From Mimachlamys varia (Eukaryota; Mollusca; Bivalvia; Pectinida; Pectinidae), in assembly GCA_947623455.1 (NCBI GenBank), contig OX392545.1, forward strand, positions 25,371,001-25,435,000: a stretch of 64,000 nucleotides of DNA, read 5' to 3'. The notes beneath the pieces were generated by a model that worked only from the letters and a program-made list of their open reading frames with translations, did not search any database and had not been told where the DNA came from. Position 1 is the stretch's first letter, and each line of letters starts with the position of its first letter. Below are positions 1-11,966 of this stretch, piece by piece. The position numbers and the translations under genes were made by a program.

Positions 1-74
1 ACTTGTCTTCTTGTTATATTATCTTGTGCTTATCTGTGGTATTTTCTTGGAGTGCTGTAAGCCGACTTTGTTTA

Positions 75-92
75 ATGGTTTCCACCGCGGCA
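75..92 (+). repeat. Left terminal inverted repeat of the ISL2EU element
   Basis: ATGGTTTCCACCGCGGCA, matched on the opposite strand at 8826-8843 with two differences. Preceded by TA. Confidence 0.75.
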
Positions 93-223
93 TTTTTGTC
101 TCCCAGACGGCGCTGCTGCACTATGGGGTATCACTCTCCTGTAACGGAGGCGCGATTTGGTCTCTTCGATGTAGCCGCCGGTCCCTTTTATATCTCATAG
201 ATAGGAGGTTAATCCTAATCTAG

Positions 224-3200
224 ATGGTGAAGTACTGCTGTGTACCCGAGTGTACTGGAAGCGGGGGACATAAATTCCCCCGTGATTCCAGTCTGCTGCG
301 CAAGTGGAGGGTGGCAATAAAGAGAACAGACTTCAGAACGAAAGGGCTTTGGTCACCGTCAACAGAAGACGTTGTGTGCAGAGCACACTTTCAACAAAGT
401 GACTACAAGGAAACCTTATTAGGTATGAAAAACGGCAACCATTCGATTTTCTTATTATCTATTTCAATCATTTGTTATTTGATTTATTTATACAGCGAAC
501 AGTTCTGTCTCTACACGGTAGGACTAAATTTAATTGAGCTTGAGTTGTACGATATCTTGACTTGGAACGAATATATCCAATGCATATCCTACTGAACACT
601 GCAGTACACTTTTGGTAAAACATCATGATTATGTAATAGGAAGATCGTATGTTATTGAAATAAAACCGAACCCATTTGGACAGCTGATATCGCATCATTG
701 TTCGTTTACACTGTCGTGACAAGAAGGTCATATATTCGTGGATCCTTCAGAAGGCCAAGTCAGATAAATATTGTTTTCGCAGTATTAACTCAATAATTGA
801 GTTAATACTGCGAAAACAATATTTATCTGACTTGAATTGAATTATTGAATTTCTGGCATGTTTTTACTGACAAAAAACTATTAATAATTTACAAATAATG
901 TGTCTTATGACGCTTAAGTCATAATAAGGTTAACAAACAACTCAAGCTTAATATAATGAAAACTGTTTGCAAATTGTAGAATTGAATAACCATATCCTGT
1001 AAAAATTAATACAGGAAATTGCTATACTTCTTTACTCGGAAAATACAAGCAAATTTTGGATCTTGGTCCTGGCTCGTTGAATCTTAAGTATACAATAAAA
1101 AGGGAAAATATATGACTATGGATACTTGATTTATTAATGTACTACCTATATGTATACATGTATGGCACAGTCCAGAGTTTATGATGGCATGTTCATGATA
1201 AGTAGTACTTTCACAATATATACAAAAACAATACATGATTTTTTAAATACAGATAATCAAGTCTGAACACAACTAATGGGTATAACAGTGTAACATATAT
1301 GTATACATATAAAGATTGTTCATGAGGACTTACATAGTTAAAAAAAAGCTATTCAACATGAAAGACATGCATGATATCCCCTCCTATATAAAATCCAATT
1401 AAGGACCCAGTGTGGCAATGAAGTAAAGGAAGATACAGTTTTTGATAAACTAACATTAAACTGTTGTTGTTCTATGATTTATTATTTTATATTTGTTCGT
1501 GTTGCTTTGTGGTTTTTCTTCTTTTTTTTTTTCAGTGATCATACAGCAACTTCATCAGAGAGAAGAGATAGGTTAATCTACTATTGAATCAGGTATATAA
1601 AAGGTGAAAAATATTTGTCTAGCAGGTATGTTCAGCTGAAATAAACATAAAATTTAGGAAGTGATTGCATATATGGGATGAGAATTTAAAGCTAATCTGT
1701 GATGTTGCTGAAAAGTATATCAACAAAAATATTGTAACCGTTTGTCTGGCAACACAGTGGATAAGCTACTGCTTTTATTGAAATGGTAATAATTTACTGG
1801 TAATTAAAAAGTTCAGATTTCAACTTCGCATTACAGAAACTTATTGTAAAAAAAATTATTACTACAATGTATATTTTTTTTGTAAAGTATGTAACTATCA
1901 AAAGTAAATGTGGTAGCAAATCTGAATTAAGTGAAAATAATGCAAAGCAAATTGTTTTCTGTTGGGGAAATGCAAAGAGTATGCGCATTCTTCAAGATAA
2001 TTGTACATATCAACACTTAATTCTAACCGGAAGCACGAGTTGGCATTTTATAGGACGATGAAAAATTATTTACATATAAGTATTTCTATTTGACATATGG
2101 GACTTATTGACAGATAAATAGTGTGATAGCATACTGATACTATTTCAGGAGAACGTGGTCGTCTTAAGGATGGAGTTGTACCTTCAGTGTTCCCTTTTAC
2201 GCCTACATCTGTAACAAGTCCAAGGGAAAAGCGCCAACAAAAGAGGGTTGGGCACAGCAATTCCCCTGGTAACAGCACCATTTTGGACAGTTTAATGGGT
2301 GATGTACAGCAGGAGGTTGAACTGCCAACTGGAAATATTGATGACATTATTGAAATTCCTGGTGACGACACTGTCACAGAAACATTTGCTAGCACAGGGG
2401 CTCAATGCAACATAATTGGTGATTGTTGTATTCAGAACTACTCTAACAATCCAAAAGGTGTCCAGTATTGGACTGGCTTTGCTAACTATCATCATTTCAT
2501 GTTTGTCTTTAATTGCCTTGGTCCTGCTGTTAGAGATCTAAATTACAAATGTACATCCCTCTCAGCAGAAGATCAGTTCTTTTTGACAATGATCAAACTA
2601 CGTCAAGGCTCTGATGATTTTGAGCTTTCTGAGAAGTTCAGTGTTAGTGAGACAACTGTTTCCAAAGTAGTTATCACTTGGATCAACTTTTTGTACTTTC
2701 AACTAAAAGAGCTACCTATATGGCCTACTAGAGATACTGTTACAGAACACATGCCCATAGATTTTGGGAAAAAATTCAAAAGTACTAGAGTTATCCTTGA
2801 TGCTACAGAGGTTCCTATCCAGAAACCTTCCCATGTACAGGCCCAGAGTTTGTCTTGGTCCAGTTACAAACATAGAAACACTGTCAAAACTATGATTGGC
2901 TGTACACCTCGTGGTGCAGTTTCCTATGTAAGTCAATCATATGGGGGTTCAGCAAGTGATCGTCAGATAATAGAAAACTCTGAACTGTTAGATCCACAGA
3001 GAAACTTGTTTGAAAGGGGTGACAGTATTATGGCAGATAGGGGAATCATGGTACAGGATTTGTTTGCTACTCATGATGTTCATGTTAACACCCCATCAAT
3101 GTTGAAGGGGAAAACACAGTTAGAACCAGAGGAAGTGGTAAGAGATAGAAGAATTGCTTCTAAAAGAATTCACATCGAAAGAATTATTGGACTTGCTAAA

Positions 3201-3320
3201 CGATACAAAATTATAGGAACACCACTGCCAGCTAGCAAACTGAAACTTGCATCAAGAATTATATATATTTGTTTTTCACTTCTAAATTTCAGATCACCCT
3301 TGGTAGATAAATATGCATAG
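224..3320 (+). CDS. THAP-domain DDE transposase (two exons)
   Basis: Exon 1 is 224-422 and exon 2 is 2149-3320, with donor GTATGA and acceptor TATTTCAG; the join keeps frame and gives about 456 residues. Exon 1 encodes a THAP zinc finger (C2CH, starting MVKYCCVPEC), and the THAP C-terminal box (GVVPSVF) lies at the start of exon 2, which supports the splice. A helix-turn-helix of the HTH_Tnp_4 type follows (around LSAEDQFFL...FSVSETTVSK). Then comes a DDE_Tnp_4 catalytic domain with acidic residues near D284 (ILDATE), D363 (MADRG) and E410 (HIERIIG). By family it should bind the element ends and cut and rejoin them in the nucleus. The gene converges with the nuclease gene of the same element. 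The 1.7 kb intron carries a perfect palindrome. Confidence 0.88.
756..834. repeat. Perfect 79-bp palindrome in the transposase intron
   Basis: Two 39-base arms (756-794 and 796-834) are exact reverse complements around one central base. It would form a long hairpin in RNA or a cruciform in DNA. It lies in the intron of the THAP transposase and is not near the element ends. Confidence 0.95.
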
Positions 3321-3915
3321 CTATAGCTGATACATGTTCAGAAATCCCTATGCCCACCATTTATCCGATTTAAATAGGCAATAGATTAAGACAAGCCAGT
3401 TGGCATTAAATACAATGAGGAGATATTTATTAAACTTACATGAGCTAAGACAGCATCCCATTCACAGAAATATTATATTATTTTTAGACTCTAGAAGATC
3501 TCATCAACAATCATGATACATTATATAATCTTCATTATGATGAGATATATCTAATTTATTTAAAGTTGTCACTATACTATTTCACTTTAAGATATCTCAT
3601 AGTTTGGCAATGTCGCTTTGGGAATTATATTTGTAAATGCATGCTTTTGCTTGCCCGAACAGATACCTGGTACTCCTAGTTTTTGTAGAAAATCTTCATT
3701 GTTTTGGAATTTCAGAAACATTTTGGGTCTTGATCGATTGACATGTACAGTATGAAACAGTGAGGTAACAATATTTCTAAAAGTGTAATATAGTACATAT
3801 TTTTAAGTATCCAGATGCATACTTTAATCAAGGAAATATATATGTAGTCTTGATATTGAGCTATGTGTCTGATATAATTATCACATTTCTGAAATTGTCA
3901 GTTTTGTTTTACATA

Positions 3916-6900
3916 TTACATATGGGATGCAATGTAAGACCTGAAGTGCTTCACATAAAATAGGTGTAGTTTGGGTAATAGACTGAATTTACAGTACTCT
4001 GCATCATATGCTATCTTCTGTACAAACATGTCTACAAAAGTAAAAACAACAAAATAGCAGTACTTCCTTTTAGAAAGCAGCATCTGACCTTGAATTTGGT
4101 CATAATACTTGGAATGCATGTTTAAACAAATATGTTTGTTTTCATCATATTGAAGGAATGGAAACATCTTCCCTGGCAAGATAGGTGATGTGCGACCTGC
4201 ATATGGACACTTAATTTCCAGGATGCCATTTTCATCTATAATTCCATCTGGTGAAGCACCAAGATATGGGTATTGTGGGTCCACAAAAAGTCCTGCCCTT
4301 TCCACCTTTAACATCATGGTGTTTTCAAACTTCATAACTGCCTTCTTTTCATAGTTTTTACCATGTTCCGTTGCTTTCGTATGAAGAACTCTAGATGAGA
4401 GAAGACTCTCGCACAGTTTATCCATATTCCTTCTACATGTTGCATGTGTTATATCTCCAAACCTAGATGCGGTCACTCTCCACTTTCTCTCTTCCACCCA
4501 TTTCTTGCATTTAGCTTGACACTTAGTCCTCGTCTCCAGATCTAAAACATCTTCTTCAGTAACCTGCAATAGCAAATACATATACCCAGTGAATATATAG
4601 TGTTTTAACTATATATATATGAATATAAAATCTAGAAGTTTGATGGGCCTGTATCGCTCACATGTAATTCTCATTTCTGTTAACTACAAAGTGGGTCATA
4701 ATCATTAAAACAGACTTTAATGATATCATTCCCCTGTACCTCATGATCTTTGTCAGAAGGTGTTATGACATGATGACAATGTTAGAAATGTTTGCTCTTG
4801 AAAGTAGATCACGATTAACTTACAAACATAATTCCAGCATGCTACTGGCGAAATAGTATGCCAGATGCTGCATGTGTTTATAGCTTTTTCTTTACTGTAT
4901 GAAATCTCGGTCATTTTGAAATAATAGATGATTTTGAGAGATTTGGTAGCATTAAATTTGTTCCCGATGTCATGATCAGCAGTTATCAAAACTATATATA
5001 TAAGCTAATAAGTACATTTGATTAATTGAATTGTAGTGAATATAGGAATGCTTTGATAGCGTCATTGGACACTAACTTGAAGCATATAATGTGCATGCTA
5101 AATTTGATGTATACATTTTCTCAAACCAAAACAGTAGTTGATACATACCTTTGTTGCTTTGTCTACTAAATACTCTGTGAAGGGAAGTGGTAGATAGTCA
5201 TGATCCAAAGCTGCTGCCTGCCATACAAAGCAAATTTTGGGGATAATTATAGTAATTCATTGATTTTAATGGTACAATGAAGTCAAATTTCCCATGAAGA
5301 GGCCCAGAGGGTCTGTAACTCTCAACTGGTATTTTAAAGTTATAAAAGTTAACTCCCTTTTCTGAACAAGCCAACAAATTGTATAGTTTATTGCTATATC
5401 ATCCATATCAAAATGATTGGATTTTTATATGAAATTATGCCATTTCAATGTTTTGTTTTAAAGGTAAATGACTTCATCTGAGGCTAACACAGTTCTTCTA
5501 AAACACAGTGAAATATCCCAGATATTTAACTTTTTATTTATATGGTATTTGCCCAAATTAATACCTGTATATCAGCAGATGGGTGAAGAAATCTCATAGC
5601 CATGTCCTGTGAATGTTGAGCACAGTGATTTACCATCATATTCCTCACAAAGTCGGGGTAGCCATCATTATTGCGATATTTGTGAGGACGAGGATCTTCC
5701 AGAAGATCTTCATTAAATTTACGCTTAGTTGGCATCTCTTCCACAGGAACGGGTTTACCTATGCATTATATATGATTGTCATTCATTGTAAATGTTGTTT
5801 GATCACATACATTTCTAATCAATAAATCATTGAGCTTAGAAAATGGGCATAGAAAATTATGGTCTGTATAGGCATATTGATAAATTGAATTCTGTATTTC
5901 TTTTTTTTTTTTTTTTCAATTTCGAGAATGATTCATCATATTAATCTTTGTCACTGACCATTTTGTATTGTAAAGTTCAGACAGGGACAAAACTAGTAAA
6001 TCCTTATTTCTTTTGGGTCATTTATCATTGTTGATGTATAAATGTTTGAATGTCATTATGAGATGCTTATTGATATTGGTCATTTATTCAATCAATACTA
6101 TTACACTGTACTTCATGGTATAAAGGGATGTGGTTGCACACATTCACACATTCTTAATATCACTATGATTTATTAGTTAAGTTGTTGAGTCAATTAAAAC
6201 AAAATTACACAGTAAAATGCAAATAAATACACTGTATACTATGAAACATTTTTTTATACTTCTAGATCTATGTATGTACTTACCATCATAGATGGACTTT
6301 GGCTTGTGAAAGCTCTGCAGGTTTTCTGTACAGGATTTTTGTACTTGTAGGGTACCATTTGAAATAAAATTTCCAAGCATAAGAAGCACTGAAGCTATGT
6401 GCTTGCATGTACCATGGGGTCCTTTGCCAGCTGGACATTCACATGCTGAATTAACAGGATCCCCACTCGTCTCCTCGAGGCTTATCTTATAGTTGTATGA
6501 TACCTATATATGCACAATTAAATATAAGGTTATTAGAGATAAAATTAAAATACATGTACATTTCCTCTACAAGTGAATTTGTATACTTGACAAGAGCAAA
6601 TTATGTTCATGGGGCTATAAACACAATGGGATCTGTGTTTTGTACTGCAATCTAGTTTGACAAACAAGCCATGATATGTCCACATTTAAACTAGATAAAG
6701 ATCTGTTAAATTTTACAATAAAAAAAAAGATGCATACATCTCTAATTTAGACAGATACAATTTATCTAATTTTGGTGAGTGGACCCAAATTCATCTTGTA
6801 ATTTTTTACCTGATGATAATTTATTACAAATACATGTATACATATTTGAACTTTACTAAAATGATCACAGACATTTACTGCTGCACATGATACCATAGCA

Positions 6901-8768
6901 TAAAATAAGATTAAAAAACAAACCCCAAAAATATTATGGATTTACAAAAATACAGAAAATGCCAGTAAAATCTTGTATGAATAACTGGTCACTGGATCAA
7001 TGGCTTAGAAAAACAAACATGCACTATAAATATTATTCCAATGAATGATGTTACTGATTTTCTAGAGTTAAGTACATTATACATTGTCTTGATTTAATAA
7101 AATACATAATGATGTTCTTTGCATATATTAACCTTGTTCTTCATGGCAGCACCAACAATTCCAGTAAGGAATATATGTCCATTTTTTTTCAATAGGGAAC
7201 ATGCTAGGATTCTGTTTCCTGCCAACATGTCTCCTCCTTTCTGCAGGGCCTTCACGTCCGATGTGGCTTGTTTGTCTCCTGAAGATAAACAGATAAGAAC
7301 AAATTTTGTTGTAATGCCAGTATTGGAATTATGAAGCAGAATACCGACTGGTATTATTTAAAAATATTTCATTATCAAAAAATACATTATGTACAATAAA
7401 AAAGTTGATTAGACAACAGGCTAAGACTATACATGTCCTTTAACTGGCATTAAAAACTCACTTTTTTTTTGTAAATTTTAGGTACATTTCAGTTATAATA
7501 CATTTCAATCATTTAATCTGAAGGGTAATAGCATGTGTACCTGCCAGTCTGTACAAAAAGTACTCCTCTATCTGCAAGTGTGTTAGTTTGGGTAGGATGA
7601 TCCGGTGATCTTGAACCAACTGCTGGAAGCCAACAACTGGCCAAAACACATCAATGGCATCAGGAATCTCCAGTGCAGAATGCCTAAAGTTCTTATTTCT
7701 TTCATAGGCCGTTAATCTAAAAATTAGGAAATACATATAATTTAGTGTATGCAGGGACATATATTATTACATATGTCCCTGGTGAATGTAATGAATTTGA
7801 AATGTTTTTCACAAATTAGGAATGATGGATGATAAAAGGAATTATTTCTATATAAAGAAAAAGTACACAATAGAAAAAAAAAAAACATTTGTCTGTACTG
7901 ATTGGAAATTTTTTAGCATTCTTTGTGAAATTTAATTAAATTCTAGCTGTGTGAAAATGAATCCTAGAAACCAAATGTTCTGTAAACATGTCTTGTTTAA
8001 CAAAATGAAGTGGATTTCATCTTTAATTACATATTACAATGCAATAATAAGAAATAAATAAATTTAATTTCAATTCTTCTTCTTTGTTCTTCTGTAATTA
8101 ATATTAAACTACATTATTATGTATACTGCAGTAGATGTCTAGCAGTTAACTGTCCTCTGTTCTACTGTTTACTGTGTGCCTCCAATGCTACAGTATTTAA
8201 CTAAAATAGAGCAATAACATACTTAGTGAATCTTGATAATATTTCAATAAATTAATAATAGTATGAAACAAATGATATGACTATGATTTTTACCATTTCT
8301 ACCATTGTACGGAGCATTAACAGTCGTTTTTTAAGTTTAACACTAGTACTGCAAAATCAAACTTAGGCTACTGTAATGTACTTCAGTCTTCACGATGTTA
8401 TTCTCACGATATGTATATATAGACGTCACACTTCGCTCCCTGTGACAGCCAGAGATAATTATAAACACAATGTATCCAATTCGATCGTATGGGATGATAA
8501 GATTATTTGATAGGAGCAAAGACCATGTGAAAAACGATACCTAGTTCCTACTTTCACTTTCTCCCGATGACGGACGGTCTGATTTGTCAGCCGAAGGATG
8601 AGCGAAATGTTGTCGGAAAAACAATAAATGGAGGTATTTGTTGAATAAAAAATATGCATTGTGTTACCTTTCAACTAAATCAGTCTTTCGACCATGGGTT
8701 GCAGCACTCCGTTTTCTCAACTCCGTCTTCAGTTGTGGTACCGACCAATGCTGAAAGCAGCCCGCCAT
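3916..8768 (-). CDS. SAP-SWIM-YqaJ nuclease of the ISL2EU element (seven exons)
   Basis: Exons in transcript order: 8768-8668, 7716-7541, 7278-7133, 6503-6284, 5758-5565, 5217-5149, 4563-3916. All introns are GT..AG and every junction keeps frame, giving about 517 residues. Exon 1 encodes a SAP-like DNA-binding helix pair (WSVPQLKTELRKR). Exon 4 holds a SWIM zinc finger (CECPAG...GTCKH). Exon 7 holds a YqaJ/lambda-exonuclease domain with GASPDGI, EIKCPYA and YYDQIQGQM, the expected acidic and lysine positions of this PD-(D/E)XK fold. The start is the first ATG and is 58 bases inside the right inverted repeat. The role in transposition is not established; processing of DNA ends is a reasonable inference. 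Introns hold remnants of other repeat ends (4632-4668, 5293-5326). Confidence 0.85.
4632..4668 (-). repeat. Remnant of a Helentron-like element end
   Basis: Contains GGGCCTGTATCGCTCAC, which resembles the reverse complement of the right end of the element at 55842-57136. It sits in the intron between the last two exons of the YqaJ gene. Confidence 0.45.
5293..5326 (-). repeat. Second remnant of a Helentron-like element end
   Basis: Contains AAGAGGCCCAGAGGGTCTG, like a reverse-complemented GGCC...CTCTT terminal hairpin. It lies in the intron between exons 5 and 6 of the YqaJ gene. Confidence 0.4.
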
Positions 8769-8825
8769 CTTAAAATCTGGCGTCGGTAGTTACCCCCTAG
8801 TACACATGCGCCCCCTGGTGAGTAG

Positions 8826-8843
8826 TGTCGCGGCGGAAACCAT
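8826..8843 (-). repeat. Right terminal inverted repeat of the ISL2EU element
   Basis: Reads ATGGTTTCCGCCGCGACA on the minus strand, matching the left end, and is followed by TA. The start codon of the nuclease gene lies only about 60 bases inside this end. Confidence 0.75.
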
Positions 8844-8900
8844 TATGATCAGTTCAGATATTACTGCCGGTCTGTTACATTAAGGATTACAATATTGGAG

Positions 8901-9209
8901 ATCAACACTATCCTTTATACAATATTTATTATCTTAAAGGATGACTGCTACCTGCAAGTACAAACATAACACAATGATCAGTGATCTTCTCCCCCAAGGG
9001 AAAGTTTTTTATTGCACATAGAAAACTGATATGCTAGAATGGACACTGAAGGAAAAATGGCGACGAATTCAAGCGAAGCAGAGTAAAGTTTTCAATGGAA
9101 GACGAATGATAGCAGTCATAAATGACCATCAACATCATCCTTTATACAATCTTTATTATCTTCAAGGATTACTGCTACTTGCAAGTACAAACATAAGACA
9201 ATGATCAGT
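8901..9209 (+). repeat. Direct duplication of an about 82-bp segment
   Basis: 8901-8982 and 9128-9209 are near-identical (both start ATCAACA and end AATGATCAGT). The spacer of about 145 bp is unique. The duplication lies just outside the right end of the ISL2EU element. No coding content seen. Confidence 0.8.
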
Positions 9210-10149
9210 TAGACGCTAGGCTTGTTAGCTTGATCTATGCGTAATCACAGGTTGTTCTTTACTTATACATGTGGTATAGCTGAACAGCCGTTGTGTTTCA
9301 ATTTCATGTATGGTTGGCTGGACCTAGTACGGATAAGGGCTGGTGTGTTTGTAGCTAAACCGAGTGTTTCGAATATTTTCCATATAGTGTGCTGCTTCGG
9401 TACCCCTTCTGTAGTTAAGTCCCCTGTGTTTTTTTCGGATAGAAGGGGGGGGGGGACATAGTGTGGAATGCCTTATAGTTAGTCACATGTTGATCTTTAT
9501 AGATACCAAGGGTGTGGCCAAAATAACAAATATTAGGCTGGTGTGTTTAAAGCTCTATCGTGGGATAAATACTGGACTGTTTTAGTATAGCGAAAAAGGG
9601 AAGTAGAACAATTGCAAGTAGTACCCTAGTTAAAATTTTGGGGTTTGCCATAAGTAGAGATGTATGTTACATCATGGGCATGACCAGAATTAAATGAAAT
9701 ATGGGCGCGCAATTGTTTTCCTGTATCTGCTTATGGGTATGATTGTTATAATCACAGTTAATGGCAATTATTCTGTTAATTTATGTTTTGTGTTTTTTCT
9801 CACAAATCATGCTACCAGCAAAGAGGCAAAAACGGGCTGCCGCATAGCGCTACAGATTGATCCGGCGGAGGGGGGAACAACTGGCAGAGCAGGAAGAGCC
9901 AATCGTAAACATCAGACCTGGGAACTCCTACGGATTGTCCGTAGTTGCTACGGAATTTTGTAATAAAATACGGCCTACGGATTGGCAACGAGATGCTACG
10001 GAAATTAAAAAAAATAAACATGCGTTTTTATTCTTATTTAAATTGAATACATTACAAATTAATGTAAACAATAACGTTTATTTCGAGATAAATTTCATAT
10101 TAAACTACCACAAACTTTCTGTGAATCTTTGTCAATCTGTTTTCCGAAT
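9210..10149. other. Non-coding stretch
   Basis: No ORF with recognisable content. A run of ten G occurs near 9447. A few short open frames have no family features or splice signals I would trust. Confidence 0.5.
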
Positions 10150-10468
10150 CCGCGAGGTCCATAGGGGGTCATGTGCCGATGACATTTTGAATTAGCCAAT
10201 CAAATTACTACTGTCAGAATCTTGACAGTGGCATTTTGAGGCGACAAAGCTTGCATATTTGCATTTGTCCGTTCAGTCATTTCGTCACCAAAAATTTCAA
10301 GTGGAATAATGAGACGAAATGACTTGCTGCAAGATGACAGGTCATTGGAAAATTATTTTAGTGCTAAGTAAACAGGCGACAAAGGTCATCTGAACATGAC
10401 CTCTTATGGGGTGTTGTCAGATCCTTGTAAAACGGAGTGAGAACAAGGATCTGTTTTTAATTAGATTG
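10150..10468 (+). mobile_element. MULE-like MITE, family A, left end degraded
   Basis: Shares most of its length with the full copies at 52274-52662 and 58787-59175, including the inner palindrome built on TCATTTCGTCAC and GACGAAATGA. The right end reads TTAGATTG. The left inverted repeat is not recognisable. Confidence 0.7.
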
Positions 10469-10780
10469 CAATTATCCCTCACAAAATTGCTTTATAATTC
10501 ATCAGTTCATTACTATAAATGGAAGATTTGGGCATGTGGTCCCACTTACTGAAACTACTGACAACAGATCAAAACTACTGACAAGCACTGAAAAGGGTTC
10601 CCAGGTCTGAAACATTCCTGCCCATCGAGCCAGGGAGAATATACAGACTGCAGTGCCTTACCATCCAATAGCAGAGATTGTGCGGCAATTGATGGATGAA
10701 ATGAAGGCAAAATGGTTGGTTGTACAGCAGCTGCAGCCCACAACAACTGGGCTAGCTATACAAGTAGATGCCTCCCTTAG

Positions 10781-10941
10781 CAATCTGATTAAAATCATAT
10801 CTTGACCTCCGCGCCGTTGGAAAATTATTTCGGTGTTAAGTAAAGAGGCGATAAAGGTCATCTGGACGTGACCTCTTATGGGATGTTGTCAGATCCTTGT
10901 AAAACGGAGTGAGAACAAGGATCTGTATTTTAATCAGATTG
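10781..10941 (+). mobile_element. MULE-like MITE, family A, internally deleted copy with intact ends
   Basis: Starts CAATCTGATTAAAAT and ends ATTTTAATCAGATTG, and lacks the middle third of the family. It is flanked by a perfect 10-bp duplication CCTCCCTTAG (10771-10780 and 10942-10951). Duplications of 9-10 bp with short TIRs point to a Mutator-like transposase acting in trans. Confidence 0.88.
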
Positions 10942-10951
10942 CCTCCCTTAG

Positions 10952-11671
10952 CCAACAGCAGCAGTCGCCGGATCAATCAGCCAACCAGAGAACTCGCAAA
11001 TGCTACCATTTCATCGGTAGTAACTTGAATGACAGTTCCGTTGCAGTCATTTAATTCATTCCTACAACAGAACTCTCCAGGATGGATGCAAGTGGTGCAT
11101 CCTCCACTGAGGAAAGTTAAGAAAATCCTGATAAACCTGATTTGACTGCACCAGCGGAATTGAGAAGTAAAACCTAGAATAGTATATTCTCCATAGTACA
11201 AGTTGAAATGTAAATACAGATTTACTCATTAGTATTAAATGATTTGAGGAATCTTGTGTAATAGATGGAAACTTAATTACACTGATATGCTTACTCTGTC
11301 ATAAAGGAGGGGGTCTATTTGGAGGTTTTTTAGTACTAGACAGGTACTTGGTAAAGAGAGGAAATAGTCTAAGGAAGATAACCTACTCCAAACAAGCTTT
11401 ACCGGAGCGGGAGGAGAAAAATGTCAAAGGTTAGTGGCAGCAATAGATGCAAAAATTAATCGTAGTTTTAGCGCTAAAAAGGATAATGTTGCATAGTTCT
11501 ATTACATAGTGATGATTAGGTTTGGTTTACGTATAGAAATGCTACCTGTATAATACAACCTGGGGCAGTTTATTTAATATTTTAAGGTAATTTAGATTTA
11601 GGATAATAGAAGTAAAAATGGAAATCCTGTTTACTGTTAAAATACTTTTATACTGTTAAATGTTTTTTTCA
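10952..11671. other. Non-coding stretch
   Basis: AT-rich, with no recognisable gene or repeat end. It ends in a T run and CAG immediately upstream of the zinc-finger ORF, which may be a splice acceptor. Confidence 0.4.
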
Positions 11672-11705
11672 GGATGATTACAACTTCCCGACAACTCAAA
11701 CCTAG

Positions 11706-11966
11706 ATGGCCGGCGTCCCGGACGTGGATCTTAAGGAGCTGAAACAGTTTCAGGAGTTCCCCAGCTACGGAATGGATTGTCCCGTCCCTGGGTGCGCAAC
11801 GACGCACTATACCAGACTAGGAAGGTATCTTGATCACTGGGGGATCTACCATGTCAGGAAAGTGCGACTATGGAGATGTGACACCTGCCAAATCTTGTTT
11901 TCCAAACAATATAAGGCACATCGCCATAGAAGACAACATGTGCCCGAGGCCTCGGTTACCATTTAG
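11706..11966 (+). CDS. Small protein with two zinc-finger-like Cys/His clusters
   Basis: An 86-residue ORF (start ATG 11706, stop TAG 11964-11966). A good 3' splice site (poly-T then CAG, ending 11672) lies 33 bases upstream, and an in-frame TAG directly precedes the ATG, so this is either a whole small gene or the 3' exon of one. Residues 23-77 contain CPVPGC...HYTRLGRYLDHW...H followed by CDTC...H..RRQH, two C2H2-like fingers. Such fingers usually bind nucleic acid. I do not recognise a named family. The absence of neighbouring exons makes a transposon fragment possible. Confidence 0.45.
   Translation: MAGVPDVDLKELKQFQEFPSYGMDCPVPGCATTHYTRLGRYLDHWGIYHVRKVRLWRCDTCQILFSKQYKAHRHRRQHVPEASVTI

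Larger units (their letters stand above)
75..8843. mobile_element. Complete ISL2EU-type (IS5/PIF-Harbinger related) DNA transposon
   Basis: An 8.77 kb unit bounded by imperfect terminal inverted repeats (75-92 and 8826-8843, 16 of 18 bases identical) and flanked on both sides by TA (73-74, 8844-8845), consistent with a 2-bp target duplication. It holds two convergent genes: a THAP/DDE transposase on the plus strand and a SAP-SWIM-YqaJ nuclease on the minus strand. A Harbinger-like transposase paired with a YqaJ exonuclease is the known signature of ISL2EU elements. Every exon border I checked keeps frame and no stop was seen inside either gene, so the copy may be recent. The end positions rest on my reading of the short inverted repeats. 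Confidence 0.85.
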
